Part shown: piece by piece, positions 1 to 13,380 of the stretch | Position numbering within the stretch: the first letter of the stretch is position 1 | Layout of the letters: every line of letters starts with the position of its first letter | Assembly: GCA_028023455.1 (NCBI GenBank) | Contig: JAQFVV010006221.1 | Span: 7,917,011 to 7,981,010, forward strand | From: Epiperipatus broadwayi | Lineage: Eukaryota > Onychophora > Udeonychophora > Euonychophora > Peripatidae | Length of the DNA stretch: 64,000 nucleotides | Direction: 5' to 3' | Translations under genes and position numbers: made by a program | The notes under the pieces: generated by a model | The model's input: only the letters and a program-made list of their open reading frames with translations | Databases searched by the model: none | What the model was told of the DNA's origin: nothing

Positions 1-866
1 ATTAAGTAAAGAACACATGTGAAATAATTATATAATTTCAATAATCAATTTACTCAAAAATGAAATTTTGTTACACTATTTATCTATATCAAATATCTTA
101 GAGCCATGCATTTGAATCTAAATATTATCAGGTCATGCTTTTGAGACATCAAAAACTATCATTAAATAACTATAATGATATAATAATAGAATGGAAGAGT
201 TTATTACAGAAAGACAAAGCCTTATATTATCCAGAATAAGGCAGAAGGTAAAAGAAACTCCCTTATGGATCCCTTAGAGTATGAGAGTCTTTAACAATAT
301 TTTAAAAAAATACACTGATAGACAGATTTATATCTAAGATTAGCAATATTAATATCTCGGGATTGCTTTTCTACTACTATATCTAAAGTGTAAGTTAAAC
401 ATTAATAAATCAATTCACTATACTTATATATTTTAACAAGGCTAGCAAGTAGATTATAACATTTTATGTTGCATTAATTAGAGTGAACAATTATCTAAGA
501 GTTTTAACAATACATAATAACTACTATTATTAAAAATCATTATTCTCAAAAATTATGAAAATGGTTTATTATTGATATGACCAAATAGCAAAGAGATTTT
601 ATTGTATCTACTCATATCTCAAATAAATCAAATATTATGATGGAAATGACGCAAATGACTAAAATGAAGAATAATATTTATTTAAGCAATATATAATAAA
701 TTACACGATTATGTGACCACAATCTGTTTATTTGGAAAACATGTAGATGATGAATCTTAACTAATTAACAGCAAAAATGAGATAATTAACAAATATAAAA
801 TTAATTTTATTAACAATAAAATCATATAAATATTTTAAAAAAATATAAGCACAATAACAATAAGTT
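1..866. repeat. Duplicated block, copy 1, left part
   Basis: AT-rich non-coding DNA that aligns, by reading, with about 16149-17217. The two copies share long stretches with scattered substitutions and small indels. Copy 1 has the uninterrupted site TTACACTAT (71-79), where copy 2 carries a family A hammerhead repeat. No gene is visible here. The block resumes at 7750, after the hAT-type insertion. Confidence 0.8.
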
Positions 867-874
867 CTCTAAAA
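867..874. repeat. 8-bp target-site duplication, left (hAT)
   Basis: CTCTAAAA immediately precedes the left terminal inverted repeat. It recurs at 7742-7749 after the right one. The paralogous unoccupied site at 17218-17225 has it once. Confidence 0.9.
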
Positions 875-1238
875 CAGCAGTCGGCAACTGGCGGTCCATG
901 ACGTTTGGTGGCCCATGATGTAATTTTAATGGTCTACAAAAAAAATTCAGATATTATTTAAATTCGCAAAGCCTGTTTAATAGAAATTTTAAATAAAAAA
1001 TAATTTTTGTTTAAGCTGTATTTTTATATGTAAAGTAGAACAAGAACATTTAATTGCTAATTGATTTGTTACAAATTACCACTGTGAGTTGCAAAACATA
1101 TATACTGTCATTCAGCTGCCTCTTTTAAGCTAAAATTACTAGTCAAGCAAGGAAGATATTGTGCTTAAACCTCCTGGAAAGGCAAGGTAAGCCTTATTTT
1201 TACCTAAAAATCTCTATGAATCAGTTAGGAAAAATTAT

Positions 1239-3531
1239 TTGCAAGGCAATATGAATAGCAATCAACAGCATGGTAATATAACGTTGAATCACAATGACGA
1301 AAATAGTCAAATGAATGAAAAATTACACTTAAACGAGAAGAAAGTAATTAAACCTAAGAAAACAAATTATATAAATCAAAATGATAATATAAATAATTCT
1401 ATTGCACAAGATTTAGGGGCTGTAAGTAAAATTACTAAGGATATGCAAATTACAACCTTAACATTAAAATCAGATTTTCAACCTGCCAGAAAAGATGCAC
1501 TACATCATACTTCGGACTCGATTTTAGTTGACAGCTTGATGCTCCAAATAATATTGTCACCAAATTACATGCAGAAATATCAAAAGATAAACATGCTATG
1601 CCTTCCATTGTTAAAAAAGATGAAACCTCCGATAAGTTTAAAAAAAGTTTGTTGCCGATGGGGGCCCAAAATTATAGTATTTTTGCTATAACATTAGAAA
1701 ACAATCTCAGTAATAGCCACATAAATGAAAATATACGAAAAACACAAAAATGGTACTTATGAGTGGGAGAAAGTCGAACATAATAAAATAAATATTTCTG
1801 ATACAAACATCCCTACATATGCAAATATCCTTAAAAGCAAATCGCTCTCAAATGCCTCTCATAATATACCTAACGTTAGTGATAATATTGCTTTGCTTGA
1901 TTTAATGGAAATAGATGTTGATCAGAATAGCACTTTTAAACAATCATCCACAAACACATATTTCTTTAATACACGTGACTATAATGAGCAGTATCGAGAC
2001 CTCACCGAACGTTTCACCAGCACTATACCCAATAATCTTTATAAGTCATTGATCAATTTCAGTGGTGACAAGAACCTAATCCTAGCTGTTACTGATGCTA
2101 ACTGTGCATTGTTCAAGTTCCCCACTGAGTTGCTATATGAAACTATTAAAGAAAAAGACTTAAGCCATGGTATCCATAAGATCTTGAATCATCCTAATGA
2201 TCGCTACATTGCTCTGGAATTTACTAACTGGGCAGCCGAGAATTACTTTTAAAGCAATATCAGGGAATTAAATGATAAATTCATCTGTTGTTGATATCAC
2301 TAGGCCTAATATAATTTCTGGTAGGATTAAAAATTGTCCTATGAACTTCTACCAAGAACATCTACAGGAATCACTCAAAGCCTTTGGCAATGTTAGTAAG
2401 TTTAAATACCTTCCTGTTGATTCAGATGGACTACATTTTCTATATAACAATGTAACCTTTCAAATAGCAATTAAACAAAATGTCTCACACACTGACATAC
2501 CTACCGTGTTTAATTACAAAGGCTCACACATGATCCTCTCTTTATGTGGAGTTAGACCACAGTGTTTTCATTGTCTTGAGAGGACCCACTTGGTGAAAGA
2601 TTGCCAATCAAGAATGTGCTCTAATTGTGGAATCAAAAAGAGTATTTATCATAGATGCAAAAAGAATTTTACATCAACTTCTCAAGGTACTGCACAATCA
2701 TACTCATCCGTAACTAATGATGCATCAACAACAGAACCTCAAGTTAGAATTGCCTACAAACAATATCAAATGAATAATCAACAAATATCTGTCTTGCAAC
2801 AACCTGATTACAGAAGTGTAGGCAGGAAAGAAGAAATATCAGATATTACTCAAGATCCGTTTCTTGTAGATGAGCCTCTACTTCCACCGGCCTCTAAAGG
2901 AAGAAATGATACACAAAGCCAACTACGTCATGCTGAAATAATGGGATCAGCCCAACAAACTGTGGTGGAGCAAGATACTTCAGACAATCCCACATGTTAT
3001 CAGCACAATGATAGCACTACTCCAAGAAATCCTGTCAAGAAGCCTCTGAACAAAAGTTTAGTTCCTTATCAGACTAAAACCACTACTTTGAGATGCACAA
3101 GAAGTATGAACAAGCAGCTTAAAAGTAACAACAAGCATATCAACCCCAATCAAGGAGATATTAGCTCATAAGAGGAATCTTCAATGGAAGTGCCCATAGA
3201 TAAGTCCAGTACTAAGAAAAGGAAGTCAGCCATTATACACAAGTCCAGCTCAGAAGATGAAAAATCTCTGGGGAAGAAAAGCAAATGTTTATCTCTTAAG
3301 CAGAAAAAGAAAACCAATATTCCAATACATAAGGAAAAAAGTCCAGAGAAGAAATGACAGTTATCAGATGAGGATAATAGGATATTGAGTCTTAATTCAT
3401 TAGAAGTGACTGCTGGTGATGTACATCATGTCATTGATGTTGACAGTTCAGATGGCACCCTGATGATTGAACCCATTGGGTTAGAAGAAACCTCAGGTAA
3501 CACCATTGATGATCCAGACTATCCCAACTAG
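1239..3531 (+). pseudogene. LINE ORF1 remnant with CCHC zinc knuckle
   Basis: Broken ORF1 (nucleic-acid-binding, gag-like protein) of a non-LTR retrotransposon. Open pieces lie at 1239-1691, 1725-2252 and 2272-3171, and coding continues to a stop at 3529. In the 2272 piece, residues 98-111 form C-X2-C-X4-H-X4-C, followed by a second degenerate Cys/His cluster (CSNC then HRC). Downstream is a Lys/Ser-rich basic stretch and then an acidic tail. Defects are at least one frameshift between 2252 and 2272 plus in-frame stops at 3169 and 3355. The region around 1500-1690 appears to be read in the wrong frame. It sits just upstream of the ORF2 remnant, the usual bicistronic LINE order. It cannot be functional as it stands. 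Confidence 0.75.
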
Positions 3532-3612
3532 AATTTACCTTTTATTTATGCTGAGAATTAAAAGGGAACCTTATATTCTTTGCGGTAGATTTAATAGATA
3601 CCTAACCCAATT

Positions 3613-6600
3613 ATGTTGCATAAGTTTGTAGGCGTAAATGTTAGGGGTATCAACTCATTGGAAAGGGTATATGCCATTGAACAATGGATCACAATCAATA
3701 ATCCACATTTATTTTTTATGAGTGAAACAAAATATCACTCAAATTCTGATTATAGAATTAGAGAATGTCTTGAATCTCTTGGATACATAGCTTTCTCTGA
3801 TAGCATTACTGCAGCTGGCTGAGTCGGTTTACTTATAAATAAAAAACATCCACCTAATAAATTTATAATACTCTATAAGGATAATAACCTTATTGCTATA
3901 TCAGTCACATATCAAAATTTGGTTATCAATATAATATATGTGTATGCAGATAGGTCCTGCTGCACGTTAATGAAAGTCATTAACATAATGAATATGCTAT
4001 TGGTAAATAATAACAACCCCACCCTAATCTTTGATGACTTTAATATCACTTATGCAAAATTTACAAAAACTTATATTCACTTGATAGATAAGCCATTTAT
4101 GAGTGGAGAGGGTCATCTGCCTGATGATTCATACTCTTTTTACACCAGAAAATACAGGTCACTGATTGATCTATTCTTTTATATGCCTGACATACATTTT
4201 CTCATCACTGCAAAATTAGAACATGTGGTCTTTTCTGACCATCTTGCCCTAGTAGTTCAGATAGAAGCTGCTAATAATGTCACTCCCGCTTGCAACAGCA
4301 TTAGAATGTTGACAAAATCGAATATAACAGAAGCCATACCATCTGAGGCTTATATATATTTAAAAAAATAGATATACTTACCAAACCTATAGAGGAAGCA
4401 TGGTTTGCCTTTATTGGCATTCTTCAATTGATCATTTCCTACCATACAATTAAGTGAAAGGGATTGTTGGTGTTACTAAAAGACTTGGATGAGCTTGGTT
4501 TCAGAATAAAGACATTTAACTCTGCCTCATCTTCTATAGATGAGATTATATCTGTTAAGCTACAGTATAAAGCCAAACAGAAGGCACTTGCAGATTATCT
4601 GTCTATAAAGCGTGCCAAGGTGTTTCTGGCTCAGCAGAACTGTTGGACTAGAAGCTACTTGTGTTGGGCACTGGGTGCTATTAACCCCCTACTCCCACTA
4701 TCATCAATATTGATGGTGAGTCCTTTGTTTGCCTTCCAATGATTAAGGAAATTCATAAACACTTTGAACAAAAATTTCATTGTCTCAGCCATATTAATAC
4801 TCCCATTGAAGACATTTTAATTTGTCAAGATGATCATGGGATCACTGAAGATATGCTGAAAGCCAAACTCCAAGCATTGCCAGATAAAATAATCCCAGAC
4901 TGCATTCTATACCACGCTTCCTGTTAGATCATCTAAGCCACGTCACAATTCCCATCCTATTTAGAATGACCAACCATTTGGCACAGGAGAAAAGAACAAT
5001 CCCCCACCTATATCCTATTGCTTTAGTCCCCTTCCTAAAGAAGCATGAAGATCCCCACACCCTCAAAAACATTAAGCCTATTTCTATGTCTCCGCTCATC
5101 ATTAAAATCATGGAATCTGTCATAAAAGATAAGATCCAGGATAAGATACTCCAAAATATATCTTCTTCCCAATTTGCGAAAAAACATTCTTCACCAATTT
5201 TAGCCATTGGTCAAGCTAAAATATTAATTGATTATGTTATACAACAGAGAAAGCAGGCTGTCATAGCTATCCAGCTTGATTTCAATGCAGCTTTCGACTC
5301 TGTTAACATTGGTACTCTTCTAAACCTGCTGAAAGGCCATCACATTCCAACCTCTATCATACAGATCATAGATAACCTCATGTCTAACAGAAAAATTGTT
5401 GTCTCACTGAATGGCAAGCTCTCTTCATTTTTCCAAACTAACACATCCATTCCACAAGGCTCCCCCTCAGTGCTCTTCTCTTTATAGTCTACATTGATCC
5501 ACTGTTGAAAGCCATCGAACAACAACTACCTGGTGTCTATGTACCAAGGCTTGCCAAATTGATAAAGCTCATGGCTTATATAAATGATGTAATCATCTTC
5601 CTCCCTTCAACAACCTATTTACCTCAGTTATACTCCATATTGGATAAATACACAGCTGATTATGGTCTCAACATCAACCCATTGAAATCAGCTATATGGA
5701 AGGTATCCTCAGGTCAGAAGATTGTATCCAAATTTACAGCCAATCCTCAAAAGTTTTTGGGCTTTGAGATATCCAAAACATACTTCCAAATGTCCAAAGA
5801 TATTCAAAATCACATTCTGAACTCAATGGAAAGACTTACTAAATGTCTGTCTAAAGTCTACCTTTCCTTACATGGTAAGGTAATGCTTCTTAATATGAAG
5901 ATCATGGCTAAGCTCAACTATTACATGCCCATCATGAGGATCACTAAGACTTCTATCAATAAAATGAATTCTCTTGCATCCCAACTTTTCTGGGGATGTA
6001 AAGTTGTTGCAATTAGCATTAACAGGATGCAACTTCACCAGAAGTATAATGGACTTTCTTATCATGCTATTCAAGCCATTCATATTCAAAAGATATTTAA
6101 TTTTATCACCATGCTTATCAAATCATTTGGATATGAGCAAGTCATTTTGCCAGTTATCCCAACTGATAGACCCCCTCCTAGAGTCAAGAATTTCCTTGAT
6201 GCCATGATTGATTTGATCAAAAGCTACATGGTAATTACGAATGATACGTTTGATAACAGGATTAATATTTGGCAAGCACATAGTCTCATTCACCCTGTCA
6301 CAATTCCCATAACACCTCTACTTGCCCTGACCAATAATAAGATCATCTTCCTCTTCAGGTGCTGGGCTATGGAACTGAAATTCTTTGATTTTATTATTAA
6401 GATAAATTTAAATGCCATTAGCACTAATTGGTTTCTCTTCCATAGGCAAGGCATCAACAAAATTGACCCAATCTGCCCCCTCTTCCAGACTCATGATGAA
6501 ACATTTGACCATCTGATTTACTCGTGCCATGGACTCTGGAGGTCTAGAAGGATTATTGCTGATAACCTTAAAGTGAATTTTTACCTTGTTACCTCTCTTA

Positions 6601-6815
6601 AGGACAGTATTAAGACAAGATCCATTCCTACTATTAGGCTGTCATTATTTATCAACTATGCATTGTGTTCTACTCATTGTAAAATGGTTTTCAATCCTGG
6701 TGCAATTCATGAGGGAAAATTCTTTCTGAATAAACTTATAAAATTTAAAAACCATGACATCCTCCTAGCTCCAAAAGTATTATTCGAGCAAACATGGACT
6801 CTGATTGCATTGTAA
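3613..6815 (+). pseudogene. LINE ORF2 remnant: AP endonuclease + reverse transcriptase (Tx1/L1-like)
   Basis: ORF2 of the same element would have been about 1070 codons. The N-terminal part (3613-4371, one in-frame stop at 3820) has apurinic-endonuclease motifs: a DDFN version of GDFN, RSLIDLFF, and SDH near 4240. The RT domain spans roughly 4966-5900: FNAAFDSVN (motif A), PQGSP (motif B) and YINDVIIF in place of YADD (motif C), so a catalytic Asp is replaced. A GLSYHAIQAIHIQKIF segment (about 6050) resembles the conserved post-RT block of L1/Tx1 elements. The C-terminus has a degenerate Cys/His motif (CPLF...H...C, near 6470-6530). Frames change near 4460, 4740, 4960 and 5490. The endonuclease would nick target DNA and the RT would copy the RNA, but this copy is dead. 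Confidence 0.85.
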
Positions 6816-7262
6816 GGATGATTGCTGGTAAAACGCTTTGCTTCTTCTGTCTACAATATTGCTGAAAGTGGTTTTGTTAATAATCAGAGGTTCAGATCTT
6901 TATGTTATCAAAATGGATAATATTTAACTGAATACATCAGATTTAGCATAAATACCTAAGCCTTCATAGTTGTAGTGATTTTTCCAATGGTGATCTGACC
7001 AAACTCTAGATTGGCTACGTGACTCTTGGTAGTGTGAGGCAATTTGTCTAGGTGAGTTGGTGAGCTTAATTGGTCTACTTGTGTGTTAACAGTAGACCAG
7101 GTATTCGGGTTTACCTCTTGCCCAGAATAATACTTTTATTTATTTATAATCATGTAATTCGTTTTTATGTTTGTAATTCTAGCTTTCCTTTTAATTTACC
7201 ATGTATACATAATTGTCACTGTAAACATTGTACTTGTTTAATAAATATTTTGGAAAAAAAAA
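6816..7262 (+). other. LINE 3' UTR with AATAAA and A-tail
   Basis: Non-coding stretch after the ORF2 stop. AATAAA occurs at 7240-7245 and an A-run begins at 7254, fitting the polyadenylated 3' end of the nested LINE. I could not identify a LINE target-site duplication. Confidence 0.6.
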
Positions 7263-7741
7263 CATCTACCTCAAAGGCATTTAATTAACTCCTACTCGAT
7301 TAGCAGGATAGAAAAAGTAACAAAATAAGAATACCAAACTCTATACAATTGACTAGGCATCAAATTTGTCAATAGCGCACCCTTGGTAATTGGGTGACCT
7401 AAAACTCAAAAATTTTATTAAGAATTTTGAAGAAAAGCACATCTATAAAAATTATTAAAGAATAGAATACTTTTCATTATTAATCTTAAACATTTTTTCT
7501 AGATATGAATTAGAAAATTATACATATAAACGTAACAAATACATTTATTTTTATGAAATAAAATAAACATTATATTAGCAAAAACAAAATAAAACAATTC
7601 TTTAACAACTTATAAAACATATAAATATTAATATATAAATAAATGTACTGTATATGTATATCATACTCAATTCTCGTATTAATTTGCACCTTTAAAGATT
7701 AAGTTAGTAGTTCGCAATATCTAAAAGGTTGCTGACCGCTG

Positions 7742-7749
7742 CTCTAAAA
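7742..7749. repeat. 8-bp target-site duplication, right (hAT)
   Basis: Second copy of CTCTAAAA directly after the right hAT terminus. After it the flank continues as in the paralogous block from 17226. Confidence 0.9.
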
Positions 7750-9817
7750 GATGATAAATAATATTGTAATACTATACTAAATAATTGCCACTTTGCCGAT
7801 AAACACTTGTGTGATATATAAGAATATGATACTATAATGTGAACATTCCATTGTAGCATTTAACATAAAGGCTTAAGTATTAGCAATAAGCAAATTATTA
7901 GAATGTTTTATGGAATCCTTAATTAAAGTAATAGTAACTTTTCTTATAGGTATCAGACTCATAAACTAATTCCTTTAAAAAAGAGTAGAGAATTAATCCA
8001 TCTTACATATGTTATTCTTATAAAAGTACAATTTTAACTTGACCTGATTATCCCAGATAGTGACATTACATAATATAATTATCAAGGTTATATTATGATT
8101 ACAATTATAATAAAGTATTATCAAAAGTTTGTCTCAATGAAGCAATAATATTAATATGGAATTAAGTTTACAAACATTAAGTTCTTATAGAAAATGTTTA
8201 AGAAAGAAGCTGAGTTTGTAAGAACAAATCGACTAATGGTCAGTTTCGGAACTTCAATTTGACAAGTTATTAATTATTTGTTTTATATTCCTTAGATAAC
8301 AAATGCAGTAATTAATCACTTAAGGCATAGATTTTGTCATTTATAAAATTTCTAAGCATTAACAGTCATTTTTGTAATAATTATCCTTGATTTTAGATTA
8401 TTTTAGCCATTGGAGTATTAAGTAGTATTTAATCTGGTGGATGCATTAGTTTTAAATTAATGTCCAGTAGTTTTTGTAAATATAATATAAAGCAATTCAT
8501 TAATTCAATAACTCACATTAGCTTCATAGTGTTAATCTGAAGCTTTCTATTGTCATCATAAATATAAATTCCAAGCAAGGAATTTCTGGTTTGAAGAAAA
8601 GACATATAAATAATGCAGTTCAAATGAAAATGCAGCATTCTATGAAGCAATCTTAAAGGTTCTCATAATTAAAATTCAATTATTTGGTTTTCATTCCTTT
8701 TAAATTGATTATTGAATGATATACATTGTTAGACATTCAGGTTTTCCATTCAGGATAATTAAGAGGAACATTTGCCATTAAAGAGGCAAATGTTTAGTTG
8801 GTTGGCTATGCAAACATCATTTTAGGCAGGATGCCAAAATGGCTAATTTTGAATTTGAATTCTATGCAGTTCTTCTGCACACAATTTAGTAAAAATTTAG
8901 ATCATTTTTAACATGTAGTTTTATTTATAGATTCCTGTCACGTGATTAGTGAGATCATAATATTTTTACCCCAAATCTTTCATTTTTTTGGATTTTATGG
9001 GAATATTCTATCATTGTTACTTAGAAATGATAGGAAGCAGATGAGATTTGAAAAATTTCTAAGTCTATAGTGCTCAAATTTGTAATGACTTCACTTTTTA
9101 AAAATTTTTAGACAAATATTATTTCAAAATATTAAATACCAGATTACATTAATTAATGATTAAAATATATATGCATTATTGTTTTATAAAATAAATTACT
9201 TATATTATTGATATATTAAATTAAATGATTTTTTTTTTTCATTTTATTTTATTTTCTTTAAAATTCCCTTACACTTAATAATAAATTTAATTAATACTCT
9301 AATAATGGATTTATTAAAACACTTTATGATGATACCCTTTAATTTTAAAATACATTCAACCACATAGAGCATTCATGAACACTCATATATTTCAATATTT
9401 TGTTAAAAATCTTATATTATTATTAAGTGTAGTTTAAATCATCTAGTTGAAATAATACCATTACTCCTATAACAAAAATATTTTTAAACATTTTATTTCT
9501 GTTATAGTTAATGTTGTATCTTTTTATTCCTTCTACTATTCTTTCAAACAAATGTAAATATATTAAATTTATTAAGCGCTAGCAAATGATCTAATAATAA
9601 CGTGAAAGCCAATCAGTTCTGGCTTGTGTTCGTGAATTGAGAGTTCCTCGTGCAGTTATTATTACATCTGATTGGCTGTCACATAAGCATTTTTAAGGCA
9701 CTTCTGTCAAAGGTTTTAGCTTTTCAGGTTATTATTCTTTCAAAGTTAACTTTTACTTGTGGGTGTATCTTTTTTGATGAAATTTCAATCACAATAAAAC
9801 AAAACATGATACATATA
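7750..9817. repeat. Duplicated block, copy 1, middle part
   Basis: Aligns with 17226-19830 and again with about 22270-22350. No coding sequence is recognised. Copy 2 has an ~800 bp extra segment (17617-18418) and a longer insertion that includes a LINE fragment. The stretch 9540-9720 is poorly conserved. It contains the CCAAT-like AGCCAATCAG (about 9612) and its inverse (about 9670), with no further promoter evidence. Confidence 0.75.
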
Positions 9818-10890
9818 CACCTGGGTCTCGTTTTACGCGATAGATAGGTTCCTCAGAAAACACGCGCAAACAAAATTGCGCAAAAATAGACGTAACTTAC
9901 ATTGAAAAAGGGGGGATGCTGTCTGTGATTTTTCAAAGTTCGCATAAAAGCAAAGCACCAACATAAAATTACATTAAAATTCGCGCAAAAAAAAAAAATA
10001 AGGAAATAAAATATGACTAATAAAAAATTTCAAATTTGAAAAAATTGATACAAGACAAACTTTTTTTAACTATAATATTTAATTTTATTCAAAATAATAT
10101 ATTTTTATGCATAATTTACAGTACAGTAATTTACATTTTTTTATACACGTTTTAATTATTATAGCTATTTGCTGAAAAACACGTTCGTTTGCAAACAACT
10201 AGCGCCAACTTCACACTCATGTTGTGTCAATGGTTTTCTGGTGACAATGTAATTAGTAATTAATCTTTGAGATGATGATTTTATTAATTATTTATGAAAC
10301 TAACAACTAAAAATTAAATTCTTATTTTTGTCTTTAATTTTCAATTCCATTTAAAAATCAAATTTCATATCACATTATTTCAAGTCGCCGTAAGTAATTT
10401 TTAAATTGTTAATTACAATTAAAAATCAGATTTTAATTTTTAATTGTCAAATTTAATTGTGCCCACTGCTATTACTGACCTTTTAAAAATAAACTTGTGG
10501 ACACTAAATGATTAATAATTGATTACGTTCTTGCTTTTTAATAAAGCAAAAACAGAATGTGATTTAAAATGCAGAATTAGCACGCACAAAGTTTGAACAA
10601 ATTTACATTATAATCTTGTAAAATTTAATGTGTGTATACATAAAATGTAGAAATCATGATTTTAATTTCATTATTGCATAAAATCTTATTATTATAAAGC
10701 ACTGAAAATATTGAAATTACTAAGTTGAAAGTCGAATTCCAATAATGTGCTATTACTTTCAATATAACGTAAGTGCACAAAATTTATTATTTAAAGTAAT
10801 AGTGCAATATCGGAGTTCGACTTCCGGTGAAACACAAATCACATAACTTCAAAATCGTGTTAAATAAGTCCGCGTAAAAAGAGACCCAGG
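9818..10890. mobile_element. TIR DNA element of unknown superfamily
   Basis: The left end carries ACCTGGGTCTCGTTTTACG and the inverted right end ACCTGGGTCTCTTTTTACG, both continuing CG. It interrupts copy 1 of the duplicated block. The empty site in copy 2 is 22350-22353, and TATA at 9814-9817 and 10891-10894 may be a short duplication (2-4 bp; exact length ambiguous). No transposase ORF is present, so this is non-autonomous. The interior near the left end is unusually rich in CGCG/GCGCAA motifs for this genome. A second inverted pair, containing GTCGAAYTCC, lies near 10730-10830. Confidence 0.75.
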
Positions 10891-11640
10891 TATAATTTTT
10901 AAAACAATGTGTATTTATAAAACCTGCATGGGAAGACATCTTGGATAATTTTAATAATTTGCTCCACTGGATAAAAGAATCAATTATATTAATATCACTT
11001 CCAATCATTTTATTTACAATAATAATAACAGTAATAATCAATAACTGACAATACAACAAAATTTTTTAGAATTTATGATTTTGTCTAGTAATTTAAACAT
11101 TAAAAATATTATTTTAATATATACTGATTAAAGCTTTTACATCCTAAATTAATTTTTTCTATTTGTTAATAATAAAAAACTGAAAATTTGAAACAAAAAA
11201 TGAATTCATTAATAAAACTTTAAAGAAAAAAATATTTTCTGTTCTATTTTAAATTAATTTATTCTTGCTTTTATTTGTAAACATATATTAGATTAAATTC
11301 TCAATAGCAGACAGTGTTTTTATATATAATAAACCTTAATTAAAATTTTTTTTTAAATTTAATAAATGCAATGCAAACTTGATAAAAATTAAATATAAAA
11401 TTATAAATCCTTTTTAGAAATAAGAATTGTACTTATATAATTGAGAATTTCTTGAAGATAGAGCTAATCATATTCAAACAAAAAGTTAAATTGTATTTAA
11501 CTAAACTATGATATCAATCACCATTTAGGGTAACATAAAAAACATATCAGAAAAATCTAAATTAATTCCATTATTGTATAACAAAAGCAATATAAGTTAA
11601 TAATATCTTAATTAGTTAAAATTTAAATAAAGTCTTTTGA
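10891..11640. repeat. Duplicated block, copy 1, right part
   Basis: Matches 22354-22480, then 22936-23460, then about 25545-25620 of copy 2. It is AT-rich and no gene is visible. Confidence 0.75.
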
Positions 11641-11749
11641 AAAGAAAAAAATTCTATTGTCATTATAACTTGTAATTATTTAAGTTATACTTGTTACTAA
11701 TTTGTTTTATCAAAATCATATCTTATTATTATTATCTCCAAAAAATTGA

Positions 11750-13380
11750 TCAGTTAATTTCATACCAATCAAATGTTGGTGACATGGGATCCCTCTTATA
11801 TTGTGTTTGATTACTATAAAAACAGGAAAGACCATTCACATAGGATAATTAGTCAGGTGCACTGAAAACAAATAATTAAATGATTAGTAATAATAAACAA
11901 AAACAAATAACAATGTCATTGTACAAGTTTTGTCAATTAATATAAATTAAGATAAAATCTTATCTCTCATCTGATGACTATCAGACCTATTTGCAAGAAA
12001 ATTCTTGTCTGAACCTATATTTGATTTTAATTTACAATAAAGGTAATAATGCTTATCTCTTCTATTATATATCAACAACTTGCATTTCCTTCAATCTGTA
12101 ATCAAGGAAAGAGATAATGAAGCAATTTTCATAAAATAATCAATAAAAAAATTATGATGTCAACCTAAGAATAACTTGGGATTTCATAAGCAAAATGTCC
12201 TAAAAAGAGATTATAATTGTCTTTCTTAATCTGTTTCATGTATTAGATGGTGATGTTAGAGTGTTCTAGAACATCTGTTATGTTGATTATAGAGATGTAG
12301 AATTTGTCATTTTATTTCTAAATAGTAGAGTTGGTGTTTTGCAGCAGAGATGATAAATGCTAGGGCAAATTAATTTCAGTTTTGGCAATTACTGCTCCAC
12401 GGATGATGACTTTCTTCCTCTGATCACTTTCCAATTAGAAATGCATGGTTGTATGTGTTTTTATTTATATATAATAAATAAACAATCAAAGCAATATTTT
12501 TACTATTATCTATCTTGAATTAGAGTTAATTTAATCTCTGGCTTCAAGTTGGAAACACTTTGGAGAATTTAAAGCTAATTTTGGGATTTTTACTTTAGAA
12601 TCTGTTAGTTGGCTACATTTGACTTTATATGCCTTTTATTTAGCTTTTCTCAATATCCATAGATTTATTCCCAATAATGTTTCACTTTAATCATAACTGA
12701 ATTCTATACTTGAACTGCAAGTTTGATTTCTCCACTCAAACTTTGTGCAGGTTGTTCAGCCGATGAGATGTTTTTATCTGATCTTTGAGATGATGGCCAT
12801 TTGTTTTTATAATTTTCTGGTCACCAAAAGGAGGATGTTCCATTTAATATGATTATGATGACTTCAACTAGCATGTTCATGGTTATGACTAGAATTAATT
12901 ATTTACAACATTGTGATTAGTATTATATAATATATTAAAAACAATAAAAAATTTTGTTCGCTGTTTCTTTCCCTTACATAATTTTTACTTTCTTGCTTGC
13001 ATCTACATCTATCTGATTATATTTCCCTCATTTTTATGTGTATGAGTTACATAACAATTGATGATGTGTTTTAAACTGAGTTTAGTGTTTGTGTATACAT
13101 TTTATGGTTTAATTAAGGTAATGTGTTTATTGTAAAAATAAATTAGATGTTTAAATGGTGAAAACAATAATTTGTTTCACAGCAACGGTTCTTGTGACAA
13201 GTTTCATTTTTTTGTAATGAATTTTAATTAATTTTCATTCTCATTAATGTTGTGGTTGGTAGAGAATGTTGTTATAATTGTTTTGGACTTGAATTAGGCA
13301 TAGGTTGTTATTAATGGTGCTGAAGGGATGTAAGGCCACACCTTACAATAGTGTTGACAAATTTTCATTTACACTTTTCT
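11750..13380. repeat. Diverged paralogue of 50220-51690
   Basis: Ordered short matches run through both regions: TTGTGTTTGATTACTATAAA against TTGTGATTTGTTTCTATAAT, a shared GAAA-CATTCACA motif, and at the far end GGGATGTAAG near 13326 against 51659. No ORF or element termini are recognised. It may be an old repeat or an ancient duplication. Confidence 0.45.

Larger units (their letters stand above)
875..7741. mobile_element. hAT-type DNA transposon carrying a nested LINE
   Basis: The left end begins CAGCAGTCGGCAAC and the right end, read on the other strand, begins CAGCGGTCAGCAAC. Short CAG-starting TIRs with an 8-bp duplication (CTCTAAAA) are the signature of hAT elements. The empty site is preserved in the paralogous block at 17218-17225, which fixes both boundaries to the base. 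No hAT transposase is seen. The interior is mostly a dead LINE (ORF1 and ORF2 remnants, about 1.2-7.26 kb), so this is probably a non-autonomous hAT copy into which a LINE jumped. About 300 bp of left and 480 bp of right hAT sequence remain. Boundary confidence is high; the internal history is inferred. Confidence 0.85.
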
